This document shows, piece after piece, positions 44,696 through 56,094 of a DNA stretch of 64,000 nt. Every line of letters begins with the position of its first letter. Position 1 is the stretch's first letter. Made by a program: the position numbers and the translations under genes. The notes beneath the pieces are model-generated. The model did no database searches and had not been told where the DNA came from. It saw only the letters and a program-made list of their open reading frames with translations. The DNA is taken from positions 3,162,001-3,226,000 of the forward strand of contig JAWHQI010000013.1 of assembly GCA_033032865.1 (NCBI GenBank), written 5' to 3'. The DNA comes from Dactylorhiza incarnata (taxonomy: Eukaryota > Streptophyta > Magnoliopsida > Asparagales > Orchidaceae).

Positions 44696-46359
44696 TGAAA
44701 GTGCACAGTGTGCCTCTGAGAGTCCTCTAGAGGGGGTGAATAGAGATTTAAAATTATTTCTATCCTAATAGTGCAGACAATAAAACTTATAAAGGAATTA
44801 TGCTCACAAACAAAACACAGGCGGAATAAATATTGCTGAAAGAAAATGCTGAGAAATTAAATGGGACAGCACAGAAAAGAACAGCACAAACACAAAGGAT
44901 TTTATACAGGTTCCCCAAAATATGGGTACTCCTCTCTTCTACCACCTGGTAGGAATGCACCACCTATGCCTGAGTCTTTTGATAAGGAGACTCTTAGAAC
45001 CAAAGATCTTTTGATAAGGAGATCTTAAACCACAGATCTTTTGATAAGGAGATCTTGAACCACAGATCTTTTGGTAAGGAGATCTTACACCACTGAATCC
45101 TTTGGATGTGGGATTCTAAAAACTCTTTTACAGTTGAAGAGAAGGTGAAGGAGAGAACGAAGAAGTAGTGAGAAGAATTCTGCTATCAGAATTCTGATGA
45201 AGCATTCTGCTTCAGTTTTCTCTTTTCTGGATCTAGAAATGATGAACCCCTGCTCTTGATAGAGATGATTTGCAGGGGTTATGAGCTTAAGACCCTATCT
45301 GCTTTCTTCTATTGAAATCTGGCTGCTGTATAATATTGATGAGAAGCAGCCCTTTGTTTATCTGATCTGAAAGAGAGCAGTTCTTGATTCACTGTCTTTT
45401 AGGGTTTCCAGGAGGAAGAAGAAGGAAGCCCTAATCGTCAGAGCAGAAGATTGTGATGAATGCTATATTTTCTTCTTCTTAATCTTCTTATTTATTGTCC
45501 ATTCTTTAATTTGAATTCCTTTCCTCTTTTAGAGTATGCTGAAAAGGTATTGGACTGGACAATTTCTCCTCCTTTCCTCATTTGTTCACGACCCATCTGC
45601 CAACTATCTTGATCCTTTCCAAGAAAGCTTTTGTTGTCTTCTTTCTTGCTCCTTTCTATTTTAGGCAATAAATGAGCCGTTGTAGAACGGTCTTCAGTAC
45701 TGTGGGCCTTGAGGGAGAGTTCCAAAATGACAGCTGAAAAGGTTTCCTTTTCAGACTGTATTCGACGTTGCGTCAATTTCTCTTTCTCTCTAATCGACGC
45801 ACCTTCGAGTTCTTGTAAGAGCAGCTTCGAATTCCTTCAAGCTCTGGTTGAACTCTGGTGTCGATGTTACGTCGATTACTTATTGATCTAACCATCGAGT
45901 TGAAGGCCTGGCTTTAAACTTCATCATCTGCGAATAATTGTAGTCGACGTTGCGTTGACTTCTGATGGCTTCGACAGTTTCTTCCTTCTACGTTGAGTTG
46001 AAGTCAAAGTTGTGTCGACTTCAAAAGATACTTCGACATGCTCATTTTATCTACGTCGATATCCATTCGACATAGCATCGAATTGATCTACTTCAATTGA
46101 GAGGTTGAGCTGCTTGGACTTCCAGTCTAAGTGATGTTGACAGCAAGTTGAAGTTGTGTCAACTTCTATTCGACGCAATTATTAACTCATCCAAAATTAT
46201 GCTTGTCTTGGTCTGGTCTTGACATTCTGAATTGAGTGCGACACCCTAAGACATCTAATGACCAAATTACCCTCACTATACAATGGGTAATAAAACCTAA
46301 GAAATAAAATCACTTATAGTCAATTTGTTAAGATAATTCAAAATAGGTTTTCCCCAACA
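44696..46359 (-). repeat. 5' LTR of element F
   Basis: 1664 bp, with TCGACG dyads at about 45755-46180 and the hairpin array at 44972-45116 toward its 3' end. Confidence 0.9.
44972..45116 (-). repeat. five tandem hairpins in the F 5' LTR
   Basis: Units lie at 44972-44993 (GAGTCT/AGACTC), 45004-45025, 45034-45055 and 45064-45085 (AGATCT/AGATCT) and 45095-45116 (GAATCC/GGATTC). All have perfect 6-nt arms and 10-nt loops. In the element's orientation the loop reads CCTTATCAAA in the first three and CCTTACCAAA in the fourth. The period is about 30 nt. Confidence 0.85.
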
Positions 46360-46364
46360 ATAGC

Positions 46365-47060
46365 CATACAAGTTAAGACATTAGCTGGAATCAAGAAAAC
46401 CAAACAAGATCCACAAGGGAAAAACAACAACCACTAGCCTAAACTCAACAGGCTATGCATACATGAAAGAAGGAGAGGACTGAAAAGAAGGACTTTCAGT
46501 CACACAGCAGAACAAGCCAAGGAGGACTACTACTAATTGAAGAACACAACTAATAAGAGAGACTAGCATAACTAAACTTCAGGAAAAAGGGTCATCAAGG
46601 GGAAAAACTGCTACTTGCAGCCCATAACTGTTGAAACCAATAAATGGTCTCTGTGGAGCTCGGGGCCCCCAACAAGTTGGGGGGCAGCTGGAACTTACTA
46701 ATCCCTTGAAGGGATAGACTGAAACCTCAGAACTGGACACGGACCCTTCAAATCAGCAAGGAGGACCCACCACACACCGGGAAGATCTTTAGAGCGCTTC
46801 CCCTCCCAAGCCAATGGTGAAGCCCGGGCACCTTGGAGAGCTCTGAAAATGCCAACCAAGGAAAGCCTGAGAAGAGAGAAGCTCTAAAAAGAGAAGTCCT
46901 CTCCAAAGGTGCCCTTTGGGTCCTATTTATAGATTTTCTGGACTGGCCTTCGAATAGCAGGATTCCGCCTTTTGATTTTACTATCTGCACCCCAAAATTG
47001 GTCTACTAACAGCCAGACTCCACTGTTCGGGGGGCTAATGGCAGAACACTGGGGGTAAAA
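46365..47060 (-). promoter_or_regulatory. probable continuation of the E LTR with a TATA box
   Basis: There is no gene. On - CTATAAATAG at 46923-46932 fits an LTR promoter reading leftwards into remnant E. The right end of this LTR cannot be placed; from about 47060 the CTCGCG-rich style of the Tat-2 region begins. Confidence 0.4.
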
Positions 47061-47263
47061 AGGTAATTTTGCCCAATCAGCCTATGGGCGAGGAATCTAC
47101 GAGATTACTACTAGTGAAGCTCTCGCGGGCCTTCTTGCGAATCCTACTCGCGACACCACTCCTAGGCGAGCGTGCTGCAAAGAACTCGCTTGGCCCCCTT
47201 TTGGCGGTATCTGCCGAGGTCCGGTCTCGCGTGCCTTCCTGCGAGACCACCTCTTGACTTTGT

Positions 47264-47527
47264 CGAACACAGAACACATTTCGTCGAACGCACTTGATTT
47301 CGTCGATCGTAGAACCCATTTCGTCGAACGCGCTTGATTTCGTCGATCGTAGAAACCATTTCATCGAACGCGCTTGATTTCGTCGATCGTAGAACCCATT
47401 TCGTCGAACGCGCTTGATTTCGTCGTTCTACCATTAATCGCAGAATCCATTTCGTCGAATGCGCTTGATTTCGTCGATCGTAGAACCCATTTCGTCGAAC
47501 GCGCTTGATTTCTTCGATCCCAGAAAA
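47264..47527. repeat. 40-bp tandem array, about 6.5 units
   Basis: The unit is CGAACGCGCTTGATTTCGTC followed by GATCGTAGAACCCATTTCGT, with one unit about 11 bp longer. It is CpG-rich and contains CGATCG and TTCGTCGAACG. Long open frames over it (47162-47581 on -) are by-products of the repeat. Confidence 0.8.
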
Positions 47528-47860
47528 CTGCTGTAAGCGGCACGCGAGTGGTTGGCCTGCCAACCCTTCTCGCGGGTGCACGGCGAGTACTCGTCTCGCT
47601 CGCCTATCAGCGAGCAGTCGGTGAGCGCCTGTCTCGCCTACTGCTCTTGTGAGGACCTCTCTGTCTCGTCCCCCTTACTACTTTCTTCACAATGTTGACC
47701 TCTCAAAATGCCCCTCCTCCTTGCCTGGTGAATATCGGGGTTATACACAAACCCCGCTCTTCGTGAGGCTATCTAGGCTCGTGAAGAAACATCCAACCCC
47801 TGTTATTCGCCAGCTTCTTGATGATTTGTCGGGAATCTTTGGTAGGACCCTCTTGCGGGC

Positions 47861-47869
47861 TATAAATAT
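47861..47869 (+). promoter_or_regulatory. TATA box of Tat-2 antisense gene 1
   Basis: TATAAATAT lies 68 nt before the ATG at 47937, preceded by CTTGCGGG. Confidence 0.55.
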
Positions 47870-47936
47870 CGCCTTGAACCGCCGTGACACGCAACATTAT
47901 TTCTTCTCATTTTCTCCTTACTGTAGCTACTGAAAA

Positions 47937-49108
47937 ATGCCGCTCTCCAAGGAGCTTGAGGCTCGCCTGAGGGCCTCTATGGCAGGAAAGCAGTCTTCCA
48001 TGGCCAAAGTCCCTGCCTGTGCGAATCGTCCGCCTCCCGCTCTGGTGCCGACAACCAAAAAAGCAAAAATGGTTCGCCGAATCGGGGATGAGTCTGCACC
48101 ACCGTAATCTCCCCCAGACAACCGCTCTCCCGAGAAGGTATGAGTCATAACTAGCCAAGCTCTTAAATTAACCTCTCTGAATCTCGCTTAATCGCAGGAT
48201 CACGCAACCAACAATGGCAGTGGCGAGCCTGAAGCTGGGTCTCGCCACGTTCCGCAAGCCAGCACAGACCATGCTAGTAAGAAGGCAGTAAGTACGCCGC
48301 TATTCTCGCTCGCTCATGCATTTTGTTGGCTAATGGCTCCTGGTTTCTTGCTCTTCGCAGTCTCGCCCCAGAAGACTCCGCCTCATCAAGAATCGCGACC
48401 TCTGTCACCGGTCCCCGACACGACCATAAAGACTCCGGGGTTCAATCTTCTGACGGGAGAGGACTCTGGCGGCTCAAGGCACCCGAAGATTCCCCCAATC
48501 AACAGCGCGGCGTACCCTCCTGGCTTAGGCAAATCTCTGTTGCCCCACTATAGCAACGTCTTTGAGGTTCGGCCCGGGTCTTCTCGCCCTGGGCCTTCTG
48601 TCCCTCCTCTGGGTTAGGGTTTTTGGACCCTTGCTATATATGAGGATTTCCCTCACCTGTTAACTGTCTATTCTCTCTCGCAGAGCACTCTGAGACCCCG
48701 CACACTGACTCAGATTTCGGTGGCGAAGGGATGTCCCCCCACCCAGAGCAGATGGAGGACTTCTTGGGCGATCCGCGAGATCCCGGGGCGATGAAGCGAC
48801 AAACCACCGAATTATTTCAGAAGCAAGGTCGGATGCTGCTGGACCTCAACCTTCTGGCGAGACGAGATAGAGAGGCTGCCGAGGAGAGGCATGCCGCCCT
48901 GATGGATGAGTTCGCGAGACTCCGAGCCGCGTTGCCTCGTGACCACGATGAGACTGTCATGCTGCCGGAGGTGCACATCGTGAGGATGAGGGACTGCGCC
49001 TACTTGATGGACAAGGAGGGTCGGGCGGCCCAGGATTATTATAACTCCAGGGTACCGTCGCGGACCGGATCGCGAGGTGGCGGCAGATGGAAATGGTTGC
49101 CCCATTAG
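47937..49108 (+). pseudogene. Tat-2 antisense gene 1, four exons
   Basis: Exons are 47937-48137, 48198-48287, 48361-48612 and 48684-49108, each bounded by GT and AG and supported by the same structure in the Tat-3 copy on the other strand. The product is Pro/Ser/Lys-rich at the start, has NSAAYPPGL in the middle, and ends with a helical region (LLDLNLLARRDREAAEERHA) and GGGRWKWLPH. TAA at 48105-48107 breaks exon 1. Exon 2 ends GCA|GTAAGT where the other copy has one more base, so its splice phase is lost. No known domain is recognised. It has its own TATA box and lies upstream of gene 2. Confidence 0.65.
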
Positions 49109-49463
49109 TCTCGCGAACCCGCCTCCCTTCTGCGAACTCTCCCCATTTATTATTGTTTCTTCTCATAATGGACAGTCCCGTAACTATTTTCTGCTTTTAT
49201 TTATGAATCCTTGCTTGGTAGTAGTTATTGACAGTTATTTGTGGGTTCTCGCTCGCTATTCTTATAGCTATGCCCTTTTCATATTTTATTCCTGCCATAA
49301 TCTATTCTGCTTTCGCCTAATATTTATTCATGCTAGCTTCGCGAGAAGATCAAGCTCGCGTGCTATTTTTGAAAGCAATGTGTTTCTCACACGCGATCAG
49401 GCGGTGCCGTTTTGCTAACCGCACCCATCGACGCTTCAACTTCTTCCCGCCATTTCGGTTTTG

Positions 49464-49473
49464 CTATAAATAG
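49464..49473 (+). promoter_or_regulatory. TATA box of Tat-2 antisense gene 2
   Basis: CTATAAATAG lies about 120 nt before the ATG at 49587; the matching box in the Tat-3 copy is at 62502-62511. Confidence 0.6.
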
Positions 49474-49586
49474 GGTCATAATTGAGAGCCACCTACTGCA
49501 TTCATCATCAACCCTTCTTCCTCCCTTGCTCGAGAGATCTCGTCGTCTCTTCCTCAAGCCTTTTTCTTCTTTCGCAGGTTTCCAAG

Positions 49587-50898
49587 ATGGTTTCTGATGC
49601 TGCCGAGGCCGAGGGTCGGCCGAAGTGCGCATGGGCTTTCGCCGACCATTCTTTCTTCAACTGCAATCTGACCGAGGAAGAGTACCTCACTGCGGTCACC
49701 GACTACGTACACCCGCATTCTTTCTTCAACGAAGCGATCAACTCCCTTCTCGCCGACGAGCTAGCCATCCCGACGGCCCATTTTGCGATGGGCCTGTGCC
49801 TGGCCCTATGGTCTGAAGTTTGCCAGGTACCGATTAATCTCGCTTACCCTTTTCTCTTATTGAATCAATCTCGCTTGCCGTGTGCTGACCTCGCTTTCTA
49901 TTGCTCGCTAGGTGTTCAAGCACTACGGCGTCGTTCCAGGCTAGCTCACCCCCAATGCCATGGCAGTGATCATATCCTTCGCCAGCTATATGCGTGAGGA
50001 GCGCATCGAGTTCAGCCTTCCGGTCTTCCGGAAGCTGTTCTCCTTCCGAGCTTACAAAGACGGCACCGCCTACTTCGTGGGATCGGGTCCAAAGGTCGTC
50101 GAGACCGTGAACAAGGCCCACTATTGGGCCCAAAAGTTCCTCTTCGTGAAGGGGAACTTCGGCAATGTCCCCTTCTCGCTGATTCAGCACGGCGAGACCA
50201 CTTACCGGCCGCCAACTCTCGGCGGCCACGATGCCTCTTTATACCAGTTATTCTGTAAGAAGAACTTCGAGGTGATCCATCTTCACCGGAACCTCGACTC
50301 ACTGCTTCTCGTTCTTCACAGGGAAGGTAACAATCCTGCTCGCTAACCTGCGCCCTTTCAAATTTTCTTTTTATCGTAAATTAACTTTCTTCATTCCAGG
50401 GGAGCGAGATCTGCCCAACAACCCCCCCCCCCTATTCGAGCATCAGGAAGCCTTCCTCCACTCTCGCCCTTGCTACCATGGGAGTGGAGGCTTGCCGCGA
50501 GACCATCACCCTGCCTCCGTCGTTCTCTCGAAAGAGGCTGGGGGCCTCCAGCAGGCGGGACCCACCCCCCAAGTCTCCGCCGAAGAAGAAGACCAAGAAG
50601 AGCCAGGGCCCGCTCCCCTCAGCGAAGGGGAAGGAGCATGCCGAGGTTCCCCTCGGCGAGATCAACCTCACCATCCTTTCTGAGGGGGAGGTTGATGAGC
50701 GGAGCGAGGAGGCCATCCGGACCTCCGATCCGCCCATTCCAGTCAATCACTGGAACTTCGTCCTCGGACAGAAACGTAAAGATGAATCCAGCGAGATCCT
50801 GGTGTGTTGGGGGCCGGAGGTTAACAAAGCCGACATCTCCACCATCCTCCCCTCATGGGTAGAGAAATCGACTGTCAGCGGCCACGCCTTCGACTTCT
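49587..50898 (+). pseudogene. Tat-2 antisense gene 2, Transposase_28-like, 3' truncated
   Basis: A probable 5'-UTR intron ends at TTCGCAG just before the ATG. Coding exons are 49587-49826, 49912-50326 and 50400-50898. Exon 2 begins VFKHYGVVPG, a TAG at 49942-49944, then LTPNAMAVIISFASYMREER, which fits the 'putative gypsy type transposon' (Transposase_28) domain, with FSFRAYKDGTAYFVGSGP and AHYWAQKFLFVKG after it. Exon 3 is Lys/Pro-rich (PPPKSPPKKKTKKSQ) then VNKADISTILPSWVEK. At HAFDF the sequence departs from the Tat-3 copy (about 50898), so the coiled-coil end is lost. Exon 2 also carries an extra base at its donor. The function of the family is unknown. Confidence 0.7.
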
Positions 50899-52152
50899 TA
50901 TTGGGAACAGTGCCCTGCAATGTTCCAGATTTGAAGAAGTGCTCAGCTCAATGATAAATGCAAGTTGTATTTGACATACCATCTAGTTCATGCTTGCAGG
51001 AATCGACAATATGTCATGTACTATAGTTATTTTACTAAGTACTATATCGTCGAGAAGAACAGGCGATATCGTCGGTTATGCGTGCTTGTCAGCGTAATGA
51101 CGGGCAGGGCAGCAGCCGCTGAGAAGCAAAGTATTCGTCGACCGTTGAGACGTGGTGAGATCGTCGAACGAAGAATGGCAATCGTCGAACGAAGGATGGC
51201 AAGTTCGTCGATCGGAGAATGTTGTTCGTCAAATGCAGAGAAGACACAGGATATCGTCGTGTGGAACTCATGTCGTCGAGAGAACATATGATTATGATGA
51301 CATAATGCAAGAAGGAATCTCACGACGACACTGTCAAAGAAAGAAGATCGTCGTATATACCAAATCGCCAGGATATCTTCTATCGTCGAAATACCACCAT
51401 CAGAGGCAGAAGGAAGATCGCGACGACAAAGTCAGAAACAGCTTGTCGTCGTAATGATGCAAATATCTTCAAGACATAATTCAAATCTTGCAGACGTGAT
51501 GCCAGCAATTAATGCCGCCGCCTGATTGTCCAATCAGCGCGTGCTCTTATAGAATGGGCATCTGACATTAAAGGACAACAGATGTTACCGTTATGCGGCT
51601 CATCTGTCCTTTAAAAAGGGAACAATGTTGCCCTAGAAAAAAAGAGGCTTGAGGTGCACGAAAAAGAATTTGAAAAAGAATCCCGCCGCTCTTCAATATA
51701 ACAGTATTTTTTCAGCAGAGAAGATACAGAACAAGATTCAAGAGTTCTGATAAGAATCAGTCATCTCCATTGACTGAGTAGTCGCCGTTCAACATTAGGC
51801 AAAAGAAGAAAGGCAGAAGAAGATACAGAGCTGAAATTCAAAATCAAGAAGCATTTTCTTCATCTGTAAGAGGCCTATCTTCATCAAGGCTAAGTTGCCA
51901 GATTTCATCTGGCTGAAGAAACAGTTTGTTTTATTACTGTATTTTCTTGTAAGGCTTGCGGGCCAAATTGTCTAGCTTGAGGGCTGGAGAGTTGTGAGGC
52001 TTGAGGGCCACGGCAGTGGACTTGCGGGTCCGACATTGTCTTGCTTGAGGGCTGGAGAGCTGCAGGGCTTGAGGGTCTGAGTGTCGATCTTGCGGGCTCG
52101 GGGGCAGTAAGGTCTTGAGGGCCTAGGCTGTTGGGGCTTGCGGGTCTGTGTT
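50899..52152. other. LTR-like promoter block of unknown element
   Basis: Sequence after the break is unrelated to Tat-2. 51045-51440 is rich in ATCGTCGA and CGTCGAACG. A CCAAT box lies near 51528 and TTTAAAAAG at 51610. Then comes a leader-like stretch, and 51955-52150 has about eight GCTTG(A/C)GGG repeats. The order resembles an LTR on +, but no edges, primer site or polypurine tract were found. Confidence 0.35.
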
Positions 52153-52171
52153 GTAAGGCCTGAATTTATCA

Positions 52172-55100
52172 GTGAAAACGATCACGTGTGAAAGTGTTAC
52201 GTAAGGCCTGAATTTATCAAAAGCAAAGACGACGGCAAGAAGTTCCTTTTTCGTCGTTGTATAGTTAGCCTGTGCGGCATTGAGTGTGCGAGAAGCGTAA
52301 TATATTGGATGAAAATATTTATTTTTGCGAGTTGGCCTAAAACGGCTCCTACCGCAAAATCGCTCGCGTCGCACATAATCTCGAACGGAAGGGACCAATC
52401 TGGCGCCACCAGAATTGGAGAATTGATAAGTTGCTTTTTTATAAAATTAAATGCCTCGACGCAGGCCGTATCAAAAATGAATGGGGAATCCTTTTCCAGG
52501 AGGTGAGTTAGCGGTTTGGTTATTTTTGAAAAATCTTGAATAAACCGCCGATAAAAACCTGCGTGGCCGAGAAAACTTCTAATAGATTTGACGTTCGAAG
52601 GAACAGGAAGTTGTTCAATTATAGCGACTTTGGCCTTATCGACCTCCATCCCCTTGGAAGAAATTTTATGGCCGAGGACTAAACCCTCTCGGACCATAAA
52701 ATTGCATTTCTCCCAGTTTAAGACTAAGTTCGTCTCTTCGCACCGCTGGAGGACTCTATCTAAATTTTTTAGACAATTTGCAAAAGAGCTTCCAAAGACG
52801 GAGAAGTCATCCATGAAGACTTCCATTATATCTTCTACTAGATCGCCAAATATTGCTAGCATACATCGTTGAAATGTAGCTGGCGCATTGCAGAGGCCAA
52901 ACGGCATCCTTCGATATGCGAAGGTGCCGAAAGGGCAAGCAAAAGTGGTTTTTTCTTGGTCCTCGGGGGAAATAGGGATTTGGAAAAATCCCGAGAGACC
53001 ATCAAGAAAGCAATAGAACGGATGACTGGAGAGACGCTCTAGGATTTGATCAATAAACGACAACGGGAAGTGTTCTTTTCTGGTGGCATCATTTAGTTTT
53101 CTGTAATCGATGCACACCCTGCAACCCGTAACAGTACGAGTTGGGATTAATTCGTTATACGCGTTTGCCACGACCGTTATACCGCCTTTTTAGGGACCAC
53201 TTGTACGGGACTTACCCACATACTGTCGGATATAGGATAGATAATCCCCGCATCGAGGAGTTTAATAATTTCAGTCTTAATGACTTCCCGCATGTTCGGG
53301 TTAAGTCATCGTTGAGGCTGAATAGTTTTGCGGGGGTTTTCTTCGAGAAAAATTTTGTGGGAGCAGAATGAGGGGTTAATTCCCATGATATCAGAAATTT
53401 GCCATGCAATTGCACGACGATGTTTAGACAAAACCTCAATCAATTCGGATGTTCCGAATAGGTTAAAGTAGATGATATTATAACCGAAAGTTTTAAGTTT
53501 GCGGCTAGAAAAGCATATTTTAAATGGTCGGGGAGTTGCTTAAGCTCCAAGACCGGGGGTTCTTCAAAAGATGTGGAGATTTTTAACTCTTTCGAATCGA
53601 AAGGCTCGAAGGGCGAGTCTGGCGGCAATTCATCTAAAGGAGGTTGATTTGCCAATCCGAATCATTTATCATTAAAGATAACAATTCCGAAAGAGAAGAA
53701 CACTCATCCTCAAACGCGGATTCCAAATTAAAGCAGGAATCATCATTCGATAGTGAGTTCCGCATGGAGGGGTTGATATGCAAAGTGACTTCATCATCTC
53801 CAACCCGAAGGAGGAGGCGACCGTTACTAACATCGTTTAACGCGCGGGAGGTTGCGAGGAATGGGCGACCGAGAATGATAGGCACCTCAGCGTCCTCCTC
53901 TACGTCCAGGATGACAAAGTCTACCGGGAAGATAAACTTGTCGACCTTGACCAGAACATCCTCCACTACCCCTATCGGGTACTTTACCGAGCGATCCGCG
54001 AGTTGGATGCTCATCTTAGTCGGGCTTGGGACGCCCAAATCAAGTTTTTTGAAAAGGGAGAAAGGCATCAAGTTGATGCTAGCTCCCAAGTCCGCAAGAG
54101 CGTACTTTATTAACATATTGCCGAAGAGGCACGGGATGGAGAATCGTCCTGGGTCATTCAGTTTTAGCGGCAATTTGTTAAGGAGGATAGCCGAGCATTC
54201 CGCGTTAAGGGAAACACGCGAAACATCTTCGAGTCGCTTTTTATTAGAAAGCAACTCTTTAAGATATTTCGCGTATTTTGGCATTTGAGAGAGTGCCTCG
54301 CATAAAGGAACGTTTATGTGAATTTGTTTTAAAATTTGTAAAAAAAATTTATAATGGTCGTCCTTCCGCTCGTTGTTTATTTTCGAGGGATAAGGAAGGG
54401 ACGGGCTAAAAATGTTTGGCACAGTCGGAATACTCGTTGTATTATCTATCGAGAGAGGGGGTGGAGGGGTCGGTGTCGAAACATATACCTTGGGCTCAAC
54501 CCATTTTGGGGAGGTTACCTCCTTGTCGCTGCGAAGGTTTATAGCATTGGCAATTTCTCGGGGGTTTGGCTCTGTGTTCCCTGGGAGAGCTCTATATGAC
54601 CGCTCGGAGACCATCTTCGCCAGCTGTCCCACCTGATTTTCCAAGTTTTTAATCGATCCGGTAATATTCCAGATATTTTACTCGGTGGACGCAACGTATT
54701 TAGCAAAAACATCTTCGAGCGGTGAAGGTTTTGGAGGTGGAGGCTGAAATCCGTTTGGAAATCCTTGCGGAAATCCCTGCGGGTTCACATTTGCGGGCCT
54801 CTGAGCATTATTAGGATTGCTCCAGGAAAAATTTGGGTGGTTCCTCCAACCCGGATTATAATTATTACTATACGGATTGTTATTAGGGTTGAAGGGGGGC
54901 CTCACTGGGTTGCCTAGGTAATCTACAGTTTCTTCGACAAAAATATTATTATTATTATTATTAGGAGCCCAAGCGGGAGTGGAGGAGGAAGCAGTCATCT
55001 ACGTTACTTGCTTACTTAGCCTTTCGACTTGAGAGGCTAAGTGAGAAGTGGCATCCACTTCATATATCCCAGTTGGTTTAGTAGGGCGTGATCTAGGCGC

Positions 55101-55907
55101 ATTCCATTGATAGGCGTTCATGGCCATTTCCTCGAACAGAGCTTGGGAGGCCGCCGGGGTTTTGTTGTTTAACGTTCCCCCGGCAGCTGCATCGATCATC
55201 TGTCGCGTGGAAAAATTTAGGCCATTATAAAATGTCTGGACCTGTAGCCAGGACAGCAGCGCATGATGAGGACATCTACGCAGGAACTCTTTAAAATGCT
55301 CCCAAGTCTCATAAAGAGACTCAGAATCGTATTGAATGAAAGAGGCGATATCCGTACGTAACTTAGCGGTTTTTGACGGGGGGAAATATTTAGTTAAAAA
55401 GTGTTCCGTCAAATGGGCCCACGTGGTTATGGATCCTCTGGGAAGAGAAGTTAACCACGCTTTTGCCTTCGTCCGCAGCGAAAATGGAAATAAACGTAAA
55501 CGAATGGCGTCGTCAGTAACGCCATTAATTTTAAAAGTATCGCAGATTTCCAAAAAATTTGAAAGATGTAAGTTTGGATCCTCATCTGGCAAACCGTCAA
55601 ATTGGACTGACGGTTGTACCATTTGAATGATTCTAGATTTTATTTCAAAATTATTATTAGCCACTGTTGGGCGCGTTATGCTCGTTCCGGTATCTTCCAG
55701 ATTTGGCCTGGCATAATATGTCATGGTCCGTGGTGGGGCCACATCTGGAATTTGATCGGCCATAGGTTCAGTGTAAGTATCTCCGACTGACTCTTCGGGA
55801 AATTCGAGTAAGTTTTGATCACGAAGTCGGAGGCGCTTGTGATGAGTACGCTCGATTTCGGGGTCAAAAGAAATATTCGAATCGTACGAGGAGTTTCCTC
55901 GGGTCAT
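52172..55907 (-). pseudogene. element D gag-protease-RT-RNase H, 3' truncated
   Basis: Gag starts at ATG 55907 (MTRGNSSYDS) and is homologous to element C throughout, again without a zinc knuckle. Stops replace GAG at 54999-55001 (TAG) and a Ser codon at 54678-54680 (TAA). Protease has ALADLGASINLMPFSLF. One-base shifts lie near 53655, 53450, 53186 and 52326. The RT core from 53171 is open and complete (FGLCNAPATFQRCM, FMDDFSVFG, FLGHAGFYRRFI, MCDASDFAVGAVL). RNase H stops after [18 protein letters not shown], followed by a second DKFRPY created by the duplication at the break. Inactive. Confidence 0.9.
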
Positions 55908-56076
55908 ATACTAATAATAAAAATGATATTATTTTTTTTTTGGCTTTTTGTAATAAAATATTTTTTTTGTTTTATTTTTTTGTAGGTATATATATATATA
56001 TTTTTTTTATATATATTTTTAAAATATATGATAAAAGTAATAGTAATTCCTTGTTTCAAATAACAACACTAATTGA

Positions 56077-56094
56077 TCCCCGGCAACGGCGCCA
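56077..56094 (-). other. primer binding site of D (tRNA-Asp type)
   Basis: On - TGGCGCCGTTGCCGGGGA lies 6 nt from the LTR edge. Confidence 0.88.

Larger units (their letters stand above)
40455..46359 (-). mobile_element. element F: deleted SIRE-like copia element, gag only
   Basis: LTRs at 40455-42131 and 44696-46359 begin TGAAAGTGCACAG on + and end in CCCAACA. Flanks TTAGC (40450-40454) and ATAGC (46360-46364) are a 5-bp target duplication with one change. The 2.56-kb interior has the initiator-tRNA primer site, a broken gag and a short acidic remnant, but no RT or integrase. It is complete in structure but non-autonomous. Confidence 0.9.

Noticed and set aside
47097..47581. ORFs on - with DEMGSTIDEIKRVRRN-type repeats
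   Set aside because: They are read through a 40-bp tandem array, with no homologue and no support outside the repeat.
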